From positions 1-64,000 of the forward strand of contig JAFARE010000030.1 in assembly GCA_019245575.1 (NCBI GenBank): a stretch of 64,000 nt of DNA. The letters run 5' to 3'. Every line of letters starts with the position of its first letter. Within the stretch, counting starts at the first letter, position 1. The notes beneath the pieces were generated by a model. The model did not search any database, was not told where the DNA came from, and worked only from the letters and a program-made list of their open reading frames with translations. This DNA comes from Candidatus Dormiibacterota bacterium (GTDB lineage: Bacteria > Chloroflexota > Dormibacteria > Aeolococcales > Aeolococcaceae). A program made the translations under genes and the position numbers. Shown here one piece after another: positions 11,217-18,519 of the stretch.

Positions 11217-11900
11217 ATGGAACCCAGTGCGCTTGCCGGCGGGATCGCGTTCCTTCTGGGCTATGCCGTGGGCGCCCTGCCCGTGGCGTGGCTGGCCGTG
11301 CGCCGGCGCCACGGAGTCGACATGCGGACTCACGGGCTGGGCGGCACCGGCGCCATCAACGCCGCCGCCGTGGGTGGCTGGCGCACGGCGGCGCTGGCGG
11401 TGCTGCTCGAGGTGGTCAAGGGCGCAGTCGTCGGCCTGGGAGCCCGCCTCTACTCGTCGACGGGTTGGTTCGTCGCCGCCGCGATCGCCGGCTGCGTGAT
11501 GGGTGACGCATTTCCCATCGTGCTGCGCCGCGGCGGTCGCGGCGTGGTGCCGCTGGTCGCCGGCCTTGCGGTGGCCCTTCCCCTGGCGGGCCTCGTCACG
11601 GCGCTCACCGCGATCCCCGCCGCGGTCTTCACCTCGTTCCGCGGCCACATCTTCGACGCCGTCGTGCTGATCGCGGTGCCCGCCGGGCTGCTGCTCGGGA
11701 CACGCCAATGGCAGAGCCTCGTGCCCGCGGCGGTGATCGTGCTCGCACTGCTGGCCCGGGCCGAGATCAGGCGACGCCGTCGCGACGCCGTGCGCCTGCG
11801 CGCGGCCGGCGGCCGGATCCTGCTCGACCCCGACATTGCCGGGGGACCAGCACCCGTTTCGCCGCGCGCCAGTCAGAATCCCTGGCCGTGGGACAGCTGA
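11217..11900 (+). CDS. PlsY-like glycerol-3-phosphate acyltransferase family membrane protein
   Basis: A 227-residue polytopic membrane protein with the three PlsY signature loops in diverged form: GALPVAWLAVRR, RTHGLGGTGAINAAAVGG (PlsY consensus R..GSGN.GATN) and GDAFPIVLRRGGRGV (consensus GH.FPv...f.GGKG). PlsY uses acyl-phosphate to acylate glycerol-3-phosphate. The substitutions (GTGAIN for GSGNxGATN, GD for GH, GRG for GKG) make it a divergent member whose activity is not certain. It overlaps the dedA gene and is probably expressed with it. Confidence 0.75.
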   Translation: MEPSALAGGIAFLLGYAVGALPVAWLAVRRRHGVDMRTHGLGGTGAINAAAVGGWRTAALAVLLEVVKGAVVGLGARLYSSTGWFVAAAIAGCVMGDAFPIVLRRGGRGVVPLVAGLAVALPLAGLVTALTAIPAAVFTSFRGHIFDAVVLIAVPAGLLLGTRQWQSLVPAAVIVLALLARAEIRRRRRDAVRLRAAGGRILLDPDIAGGPAPVSPRASQNPWPWDS

Positions 11901-12508
11901 TCACCAACTGGGTCACCAGCGGCGGAACGATCGCCGTCCTCCTGCTGATGGCCATCAACGCCTGCGGGATCCCGTTCCCCAGCGAGGTGACCATGCCGCT
12001 CGCCGGCTACTTCGCCGCCACCGGCAGGCTGAATGTCGTGGCGGTGGTGCTGGCCGGAGCCGGTGGCAACCTCATCGGCTCGCTGGTGGCATATGGGCTG
12101 GCGCGCCGCTTCGGGCGCCCGCTCCTGCTCGGCCCCGGCCGGCGCGTCGGCATCTCGCCGTCCCACCTCGACCTGGCGGACCGCTGGTTCGCACGCTTCG
12201 GCTACCCGGCCGTGTTCTTCGGACGCTTCCTGCCGGTGGTGACCACGTACATCTCGTTCCCCGCCGGCCTGGCCAGGCTGCAGCCGGTCGCGTTCGCGGT
12301 GCTGACCTTTGCCGGCGCCCTCGTCTGGTGCTCGGCGCTCACAGCGCTCGGCTACGCGGTGGGCGCCAACTACGACAAGGTCTCCGGGCCGATCGGCAAA
12401 GCAGCGATCGTGCTCGCCGTGCTCGTCGTGATCGGGCTGGTCGTGTGGTACGTGAGGGGTAGACGGAGCCGGGCCCGCGCCGCTGCGACTGAGCGCTCCG
12501 CGAGCTAG
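11888..12508 (+). CDS. DedA family membrane protein
   Basis: A 206-residue integral membrane protein of the DedA/SNARE-associated family, thought to move or flip polyprenyl-phosphate or phospholipid across the cytoplasmic membrane. It shows the N-terminal re-entrant PFPSEVTMPLAGYFA and the signature FFGRFLPVVTTYISFPAGLARL (GRF-P-R-x-P-AG pattern; the usual arginine after the proline is replaced), then two C-terminal helices and a basic tail. I chose GTG 11888, which overlaps the preceding gene by 13 bases; the open frame extends back to 11708 but that part is charged and non-homologous. Coupling to a PlsY-like protein suggests a lipid-related role. Confidence 0.85.
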   Translation: MGQLITNWVTSGGTIAVLLLMAINACGIPFPSEVTMPLAGYFAATGRLNVVAVVLAGAGGNLIGSLVAYGLARRFGRPLLLGPGRRVGISPSHLDLADRWFARFGYPAVFFGRFLPVVTTYISFPAGLARLQPVAFAVLTFAGALVWCSALTALGYAVGANYDKVSGPIGKAAIVLAVLVVIGLVVWYVRGRRSRARAAATERSAS

Positions 12509-12600
12509 GCGCTACCGGCCGCGAGGCGGCAGAGCCGCTTCGACGGCGTGTCGCCGGAGCAGCTACCCCTCCCTCCTTTGGCGCCGGAGCCGAGCGCTCA
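12488..12600. other. Structured intergenic region between convergent genes
   Basis: This covers the end of dedA, the 89-bp gap and the start of the opposing stop codon. Visible stems: GCCGC-GAG-GCGGC near 12517-12530, CGGCG-TGT-CGCCG near 12542-12555, and an outer pair CTGAGCGCT (12488) with AGCGCTCAG (12592). A 9-bp match of GAGGGGTAG (12454, inside dedA) with CTACCCCTC (12571) crosses the outer pair. There is no T-tract on either strand. It may work as a bidirectional transcription end for the two converging genes. It does not share the core of the repeat at 26571 and 40113. Confidence 0.3.
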
Positions 12601-12813
12601 GCTCATATCGGGCCAGGGGGTGCCCGATTCCGTCTCTCCCTCTTCGCCCTCGGCGCGCTGCCGGTAGCGCTCGGCGACCATCTTGTACGCGACGGTCTTG
12701 GGCAGGCCGAGCTTCACGAGGCTCTTGACCTCGTCGCTCATCACCTTGTCGCGGGCGGTCTCGATCGCGGAGACGATGTCGTCGATGCCCACGGTGCTGA
12801 CGCGCTTTGCCAT
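12598..12813 (-). CDS. Small conserved-looking hypothetical protein (71 aa)
   Basis: A 71-residue soluble protein, MAKRVSTVGIDDIVSAIETARDKVMSDEVKSL... with a likely helical N-terminal half, a basic YRQRAE segment and an acidic C-terminus ending WPDMS. I do not recognise the family. The start is ATG 12813; a TAGACT box at 12824-12829 (minus strand) would give a very short leader. It diverges from gcvPA. Codon use (G/C at third positions) matches its neighbours, which supports a real gene. Confidence 0.6.
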   Translation of the reverse strand: MAKRVSTVGIDDIVSAIETARDKVMSDEVKSLVKLGLPKTVAYKMVAERYRQRAEGEEGETESGTPWPDMS

Positions 12814-12890
12814 GTCCGATCGAGTCTACCAACGCTCAGCCGCTCCAAACCCCCGGGCATCCCCCGCCGCGCCATCCCCATACTTGAAAC

Positions 12891-14267
12891 GTGGCCTATC
12901 TCCCCAATCTCGACAGCGATCGCGAGGAGATGCTCGCCGCAGTCGGCCTCGGCAGCGCCGACGACCTCTTCACGACCATCCCCGCTGAGCTGCGGAATCC
13001 CTCGATCGACCTGCCGCCACCGCTCGCTGAGCAGGACCTCGTGGCCGAGCTGGAGCAGCTGGCGGCGCGCAACCGCTCGATGACCGCGTACGACAACTTC
13101 CTCGGCGCCGGTGTGTACCGGCGCTTCAGCCCCGCGATCTTGCGCGCCAGCATCTCGCGGCCCGAGTTCTACACCGCGTACACGCCGTACCAGGCGGAGG
13201 CCTCACAGGGCACGCTGCAGACCATCTTCGAGTTCCAGTCGATGGTCTGCGCGCTCACCGGCCTCGAGGTGGCCAACGCATCGCTGTACGACGGCGCCAC
13301 CTCCGCCGCCGAGGCGATGGTCATGGCCGTGCAGGCCACGGGGCGCGCAGCAGTGGCGGTGGCGGGCAACCTGCACCCGGAGACCCTGCGCGTGCTGCGC
13401 ACGTTCGCCGAGGGCCGGCGCATCGAGATCGACGTCATCGGCGAGCAGGAGGGTGTCGTGGATGCCGCCGCGGTGCAGCGGACCCTCACCGACGCGCACG
13501 CCGCGGTGCTGGTGCAGCAACCCTCGTTCCTGGGGACGCTGACCGACCTCGGCGCCATCGCGGACGCCGCCCACGCTCGCGGCGCGCTTGCCGTGTGCGC
13601 CACCGACCTCTTCGCGTGCGCCGCGCTGGCGCCGCCGGGCGAGTGCGGGTTCGACATCGCCGTCGGCGACGGCCAGCCACTGGGCATCCCCGCGTCCTTC
13701 GGCGGTCCGCATGTCGGCTTCCTCGCGGCGCGGCAGGCCCTCGTGCGCCGCATCCCCGGTCGCCTCGTCGGGCTGACCGCCGACAAGCAGGGACGGCGCG
13801 CGTACACGCTGACGCTGCAGGCGCGCGAGCAGCACATCCGCCGTGAGCACGCCACCTCGAACATCTGCACCAACCACGCGCTGATCGCGCTCGCCGCAAC
13901 CGTGTACATGGCGCACATGGGTGCCGGGGGGATGCGCGCCGTCGCCGCGGTGAGCGCGCAGCGCGCGCATCACCTGGCCGAGAGGCTCAGCGCCATCGAA
14001 GGATGCGAGCCGGCGTTCCCGCGCGCGCCGTTCCTGTGGGAGTTCGTGCTGCGCTGCCCCGGCGACGCACAGTCGTTTGCCGCCCGGCTGCGCGAGCGCG
14101 GCATTCTCGCCGGGCTGCCGCTGGCCCGCGTGGATCCCGCGCGCGGCAGCGAGCTGCTGGTCTGCTGCACGGAGACGACGTCCCCGGCGGCGATCGAGCG
14201 CTATGCCGCGGCGGCGAAGGAGTTCGTCGAGTCGAGCTCGCGCAGCCGCGTGGCGGTGCACGCATGA
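12891..14267 (+). CDS. gcvPA: Glycine dehydrogenase (decarboxylating) subunit 1
   Basis: Subunit 1 of the two-chain form of the glycine cleavage P-protein, 458 residues (family about 445-450). It opens with YLPNLDSDREEML and continues with the fold-type I aminotransferase-like domain; TAYTPYQAEASQGTLQTIFEFQSMVCALTG is typical. This subunit lacks the PLP lysine, which is on GcvPB. The start is GTG 12891; a CATACT box at 12879-12884 suggests a leaderless transcript. The stop overlaps the gcvPB start by ATGA. gcvT and gcvH are not in the window. Confidence 0.95.
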   Translation: MAYLPNLDSDREEMLAAVGLGSADDLFTTIPAELRNPSIDLPPPLAEQDLVAELEQLAARNRSMTAYDNFLGAGVYRRFSPAILRASISRPEFYTAYTPYQAEASQGTLQTIFEFQSMVCALTGLEVANASLYDGATSAAEAMVMAVQATGRAAVAVAGNLHPETLRVLRTFAEGRRIEIDVIGEQEGVVDAAAVQRTLTDAHAAVLVQQPSFLGTLTDLGAIADAAHARGALAVCATDLFACAALAPPGECGFDIAVGDGQPLGIPASFGGPHVGFLAARQALVRRIPGRLVGLTADKQGRRAYTLTLQAREQHIRREHATSNICTNHALIALAATVYMAHMGAGGMRAVAAVSAQRAHHLAERLSAIEGCEPAFPRAPFLWEFVLRCPGDAQSFAARLRERGILAGLPLARVDPARGSELLVCCTETTSPAAIERYAAAAKEFVESSSRSRVAVHA

Positions 14268-15757
14268 GCGCCCAGGCACCGTCGCGAACCGTGGACGCGG
14301 GCTGGGCTGGCGACGAGCCACTCGTCTTCGAGCTGAGCACGAACTACACCGGCGGCCCGCGCGTCACATCCGCAGGCGTCGCGGGCACGCTCGAAGAGCT
14401 CGTTCCCTCGGCGATGCTGCGGCAGACGCCGGCACCGCTGCCCGCGGTGCCCGAGCCGGTGCTGGCGCGCCACATCGGTCGTCTCGCGCGGCGCAATCAC
14501 AACCTGCACCAGGGCGCGTACCCGCTGGGCTCCTGCACGATGAAGTACAACCCCGCCGTCGACGAGCAGCTGGCATGGCTCGACGGCTTCGCCAACCTGC
14601 ACCCGTACCAGGACGAAGCGGACGTGCAGGGCGCGCTGCAGCTGATGTGGGAGCTGGAGCAGCTGCTCGCCGCGGTCACCGGCATGCGGCGCATGTCGCT
14701 GCAGCCCGCAGCGGGTGCGCACGGCGAGTGGACAGGGCTGCGCATGATCCAGGCGTATCACGCGAATCGCGGTGACACCGCGCGCACCTGCGTGCTGATC
14801 CCCGACTCGGCGCACGGCACGAATCCTGCGTCGGCCGCGGCATGCGGCCTGGACGTGGTCACGGTGCAGAGCAACCGCGACGGGACGGTCGACGTCGCCG
14901 ACTTCGAGCGGCATCTCGATGAGCACGTCGCCGCCATCATGCTCACCAACCCGAACACGCTTGGCGTGTTCGAGAAGGACATCCTCGAGATCGCGCGAGT
15001 GGCTCATGAGAAGGGCGCCCTGCTGTACTACGACGGCGCCAACCTCAACGCCTTGGTGGGCGTGGCGCGCCCGGGCGACATGGGGTTCGACGTGGTGCAC
15101 CTCAACCTGCACAAGACGTTCTCCACGCCACACGGCGGCGGCGGCCCCGGCGCCGGGCCCGTCGGCGTCGCCGAGCGCCTCGTCGAGTTTCTGCCGGCGC
15201 CGACGGTGGAGCGAGACGGCGATCACTTCCGGTTCGACGACGCCCGGCCCAAGAGCATCGGCAAGGTGCGCTCCTACTACGGCAACTTCGGCATGCTGGT
15301 GCGCGCCTATGCCTACATCCGCGCCTACGGCTCCACGCTGCCGCAGGTTGCGCGCGACGCCGTGCTCAACGCGCGCTACCTGCAGTCGCAGGTCGCGTCG
15401 TTCTTCCCCATGGCGGTGGAGTCGCCGTGCATGCACGAGTTCGTGTGCACAACCAAGGGCGGTCCTGTCGCCGGCTTGCGCGCCGTGGACGTGGCCAAGC
15501 GGCTGCTCGACTACGGCGTGTACGCGCCCACGGTGTACTTCCCCACGACCGTGCCGGAGGCGCTCATGTTCGAGCCCACCGAGACGGAGTCGAAGCGCAG
15601 CATCGACGACCTCGCCGCCGTCTGCGCCGCCATCGTCGACGAGGCGCAGCGCGACCTCGCGTTCGTGCAGGCAGCGCCGCACGACACGCCGGTGCAGCGC
15701 GTCGACGAGGTGCAGGCGGCGCGCAAGCCCGTGCTGCGCTGGACGCCTGAGACGTGA
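14264..15757 (+). CDS. gcvPB: Glycine dehydrogenase (decarboxylating) subunit 2
   Basis: PLP-carrying subunit 2 of the split P-protein, 497 residues. It decarboxylates glycine and loads the aminomethyl group on the lipoyl H-protein. The Schiff-base lysine is Lys284 in HLNLHKTFSTPHGGGGPG. The start is ATG 14264, overlapping the gcvPA stop, which makes translational coupling likely; the open frame upstream of it lies inside gcvPA and is a shadow. It is followed with a GTGA overlap by pyrE. Confidence 0.96.
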   Translation: MSAQAPSRTVDAGWAGDEPLVFELSTNYTGGPRVTSAGVAGTLEELVPSAMLRQTPAPLPAVPEPVLARHIGRLARRNHNLHQGAYPLGSCTMKYNPAVDEQLAWLDGFANLHPYQDEADVQGALQLMWELEQLLAAVTGMRRMSLQPAAGAHGEWTGLRMIQAYHANRGDTARTCVLIPDSAHGTNPASAAACGLDVVTVQSNRDGTVDVADFERHLDEHVAAIMLTNPNTLGVFEKDILEIARVAHEKGALLYYDGANLNALVGVARPGDMGFDVVHLNLHKTFSTPHGGGGPGAGPVGVAERLVEFLPAPTVERDGDHFRFDDARPKSIGKVRSYYGNFGMLVRAYAYIRAYGSTLPQVARDAVLNARYLQSQVASFFPMAVESPCMHEFVCTTKGGPVAGLRAVDVAKRLLDYGVYAPTVYFPTTVPEALMFEPTETESKRSIDDLAAVCAAIVDEAQRDLAFVQAAPHDTPVQRVDEVQAARKPVLRWTPET

Positions 15758-16338
15758 GCGACGCGGACATTCGCGAGGAGCTGCGCGAGCTGCTCGCGAC
15801 GCGCGCGTTCACGTACGGTGATTTCGTCCTCACCAGCGGCCGGCGCAGCGATTACTACGTCGACGGCAAGCAGGTGACGCTGGACGGGCGCGGCCTGCAC
15901 CTGGTCGCGATGCTCGCGCTGCAGCGCTGCCGCGAGCTCGGCGTCACCGCTGTCGGCGGGCTCACACTCGGTGCTGATCCGATCGCGGCTGCGGTGGCTG
16001 CGCTGAGCGGCGGCGGCGACGACGCGCTGACCGCGTTCATCGTGCGCAAGGAGGTCAAGGCGCACGGCACCGGTCGCGCAATCGAAGGCCCGCCCCTGCG
16101 CCCTGGTCAGCGCGTGATGCTGGTCGACGACACGCTGACCACCGGCGGCACCTTCCTGCAGGCGCAGGAGCGCGTGCGCGAGACCGGCGCTGTCGTCGCC
16201 GAGGCGCTGTGCGTGGTCGACCGCGAAGAGGGCGGCGCGGATGCGCTGCGCGCCGCCGGCATCCCGCTGCTCGCACTGTTCCGCCGCAGCGAGTTCCCCG
16301 CTCCGCATGCCGCTCTTCGGCAGACGCCGCGAGGCTGA
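15754..16338 (+). CDS. pyrE: Orotate phosphoribosyltransferase
   Basis: Converts orotate and PRPP to orotidine monophosphate in de novo pyrimidine synthesis. It has 194 residues, slightly shorter than most. The PRPP-binding motif is RVMLVDDTLTTGGTFL, and the catalytic loop region reads FIVRKEVKAHGTGRAIEG (Lys-Lys/His pattern of OPRTases). GTG 15754 overlaps the gcvPB stop, so it is in an operon with glycine decarboxylase. No other pyr gene is nearby. Confidence 0.93.
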   Translation: MSDADIREELRELLATRAFTYGDFVLTSGRRSDYYVDGKQVTLDGRGLHLVAMLALQRCRELGVTAVGGLTLGADPIAAAVAALSGGGDDALTAFIVRKEVKAHGTGRAIEGPPLRPGQRVMLVDDTLTTGGTFLQAQERVRETGAVVAEALCVVDREEGGADALRAAGIPLLALFRRSEFPAPHAALRQTPRG

Positions 16339-16765
16339 GGCAGCCGGCTTCACGGTCGGTGTCGACGGGCACCGCGTGGTGCTCGGCTCGCGTCAGGGAT
16401 GCGAGATGCTGGCCGACCTCGAGGACTACGTGGGTCCGGTGTTGCGGCGCAGCACGCCGAAGCCCGACGGACGCGACTCGGTCGCGGTGCAGAACGCCAA
16501 GATGGACTACGTCGAGATGGCCGAGGCCGCGGTGCTCGTGGTCACGCTCGCGGTAGAGGAGCTCGTCGAACAGGGTGTGCTGCGCGAGGACGACGTGCCC
16601 CCTCGGCCCAAGCTCCCGCCGCTCGATCCCGATCTGCCCACGTACGACTACATCCAGTCGACATATGCGCGCGCGGAGCAGCGGGTCGCCTGGGTTCGCG
16701 ACGTCGACGCGCTGTTCCGAGCGCGGGACATCGCCATCCTCAGGCCGCTGCCACCCGAGGAGTGA
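16307..16765 (+). CDS. Hypothetical protein downstream of pyrE (152 aa)
   Basis: A soluble 152-residue protein I do not recognise. From ATG 16307 (MPLFGRRREAEAAGFTVGVDG) it overlaps pyrE by 32 bases. It has a compact, mixed-charge N-terminal domain including VLGSRQGCEMLADLEDYVGPV, a hydrophobic VLVVTLAVEELVEQGVL helix and a proline-rich segment RPKLPPLDPDLPTYDY. Third-position G/C is high, as in its neighbours. Position suggests cotranscription with gcvPA-gcvPB-pyrE, which says little about function. Confidence 0.65.
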   Translation: MPLFGRRREAEAAGFTVGVDGHRVVLGSRQGCEMLADLEDYVGPVLRRSTPKPDGRDSVAVQNAKMDYVEMAEAAVLVVTLAVEELVEQGVLREDDVPPRPKLPPLDPDLPTYDYIQSTYARAEQRVAWVRDVDALFRARDIAILRPLPPEE

Positions 16766-16774
16766 GCGCGGGCG

Positions 16775-17536
16775 TCAGCGCCCGCCGAAGATCCCGCGCG
16801 CGATCGCCCCGCCGACGGCGCCGGCCGCACCCGCCTCGGCTGCCTCCTGTGGGAAGAATTCGCCGAGCGCCTGGGCCAGCTTCTGCAGAGGCAGTGACTG
16901 CAGCCACACGCGGCCCGGGCCGACCATCTGCGCAAGAAAGATGCCGTCGCCGCCGAAGATCTTGTTCTTGATGCCCTTCACCGTGGTGATCTGGAACTGC
17001 ACGGTGTCCTGGAACAGCCCGACGTGCCCCGGGTGCACGCGCAGCATCTCGCCGGGCTGCAGATCGTACGTGACGATCTCGCCGCTCAGCTCGCACCACG
17101 CGCGTCCCTGACCGCTGATCTTCTGCAGGCGGAAGCCGTCGCCGCCGAAGAATCCCGCGCCGAGCCGCTGCTGGAACGCGATGGAGAGCTCGACGCCGTG
17201 GTTGGCGCACACGAACGCATGACGGTGCGCGAGGTATCCATACCCGGGCTGCGGCGTCACGTCGATGGGAAAGATCTGGCCCGGCAGCTTGGATGCGAAC
17301 GCGACCATGCCGGGCGCGCCCTGCGCGCTGTACTCCGTCATGAAGATGGAGCTGCCGCCGACGGCGCGCTTGAACACGCCGCCGAGCCCGCCGCCACCGC
17401 CGAACTGCGTCGAGGTCTGCATGACGATGCTCGACGTCATCCAGGAGAGCTCGCCCGACTCGGCGAAGAGGGCTTCGCCCGGATCGAGGGTGATCTCGAG
17501 AACGGGCATCACCGTGCCGATGATCTTGTCCTGCAT
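16775..17536 (-). CDS. AIM24 / TIGR00266 family protein
   Basis: A 253-residue beta-rich protein: MQDKIIGTVMPVLEITLDPGEALFAESGELSWMTSSI, several glycine-rich turns, and GEFFPQEAAEAGAAGAVGGAIARGIFGGR at the end. This is the bacterial relative of mitochondrial AIM24 (tryptophan RNA-binding attenuator-like fold); its biochemical role is not known. The C-terminus is a glycine/alanine zipper-like stretch that might contact membrane. The ATG at 17536 has AGAGGAG five bases upstream, so the longer open frame is not used. Confidence 0.9.
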   Translation of the reverse strand: MQDKIIGTVMPVLEITLDPGEALFAESGELSWMTSSIVMQTSTQFGGGGGLGGVFKRAVGGSSIFMTEYSAQGAPGMVAFASKLPGQIFPIDVTPQPGYGYLAHRHAFVCANHGVELSIAFQQRLGAGFFGGDGFRLQKISGQGRAWCELSGEIVTYDLQPGEMLRVHPGHVGLFQDTVQFQITTVKGIKNKIFGGDGIFLAQMVGPGRVWLQSLPLQKLAQALGEFFPQEAAEAGAAGAVGGAIARGIFGGR

Positions 17537-17658
17537 CGCCGCTCCTCTCAGGTGCGCACCGGGTTCGACCGCCCGAGTGTAGCGCCGCCCCGGGCGCCGA
17601 TGAGATCGGCGATCCTTCGCAGTCCAACTGGTCGTCAAACCGGCGAAGGAGCATGAGC

Positions 17659-18483
17659 ATGGCGACGACAGAAAAGACCGCCACGCAGACGGTGACGTCC
17701 AGCGATGGCACGAGCATCGCGTACGAAAAGAGCGGCGCCGGGGCCCCCGTGATCCTGGTGGACGGAGCGCTCTGCTTCCGCGAATTCGGCCCCGCGCGCG
17801 GCCTTGCGCGCGAGCTCGCGTCCGGCTTCACCGTGTTTTGCTACGACCGGCGCGGCCGCGGTGAGAGCGATGACACGCCTTCGACGTTGCAGCGCGAGAT
17901 CGATGACATCGAGGCGCTGATCGACGTCGCGGGTGGCACCGCGTCGCTGTACGGCATCTCGTCCGGCGGTGCGCTCGCCCTCGAGGCTGCGGCTGCGCTC
18001 GGGCACAAGGTCGACAAGCTCGCGCTGTACGAGATCCCCTACGACGGGAGCGAGGACGGGGTGCGCCGCTGGCGGGAGTACCGGAAGCGGCTCGCGCAAC
18101 TGCTTGCGGAAGAGCGCGGCGGCGACGCTACGGAGCTGTTCATGCGGTTCGTGGGCGCATCCGATCACGGTGTCGAGGGCATGCGCAATTCGCCCGTCTG
18201 GCCGGTGTTCGAGACGGTGGGGCGCACGCTGGGCAACGACGCCGCCGCCCTCGGAGACGACCGCGTCGTCCCAGTGCAGACCGCGTCAGCCATCACTGCC
18301 ACCACGCTGGTGATGGACGGCGGCGCCAGCATCGAAGCCATGCCGTTCATGCGCGCGTCCGCGGACAGGCTCGCGCAGGCCATCCCGCGCGCGGAACATC
18401 GCGTCGTCGAGGGCCAGGGCCACGAGGTGGACGCCGCCGCGCTGGCGCCGGTGCTCCGGGAGTTCTTCGCCGCGAGCGCATAG
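17659..18483 (+). CDS. Alpha/beta hydrolase
   Basis: A 274-residue alpha/beta-hydrolase fold enzyme. The nucleophile elbow is GISSGG (serine ~101), the strand before it is SLYGISS, and the terminal histidine is in VEGQGHEVDA. Substrate unknown. Two in-frame ATGs lie at 17653 and 17659. AAGGAG at 17646-17651 is one base from the first and seven from the second, so 17659 is the likely start. It diverges from the AIM24 gene across a 122-base gap. Confidence 0.88.
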   Translation: MATTEKTATQTVTSSDGTSIAYEKSGAGAPVILVDGALCFREFGPARGLARELASGFTVFCYDRRGRGESDDTPSTLQREIDDIEALIDVAGGTASLYGISSGGALALEAAAALGHKVDKLALYEIPYDGSEDGVRRWREYRKRLAQLLAEERGGDATELFMRFVGASDHGVEGMRNSPVWPVFETVGRTLGNDAAALGDDRVVPVQTASAITATTLVMDGGASIEAMPFMRASADRLAQAIPRAEHRVVEGQGHEVDAAALAPVLREFFAASA

Positions 18484-18519
18484 CCCTGTCAGCCGGTGGG
18501 GCGTGCTGCGCGGCCACAG

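Noticed and set aside
13203..15682. Long antisense open frames opposite gcvPA and gcvPB
   Set aside because: Such frames are expected opposite high-GC3 genes; their translations are low-complexity Arg/His/Ala-rich and show no family features.
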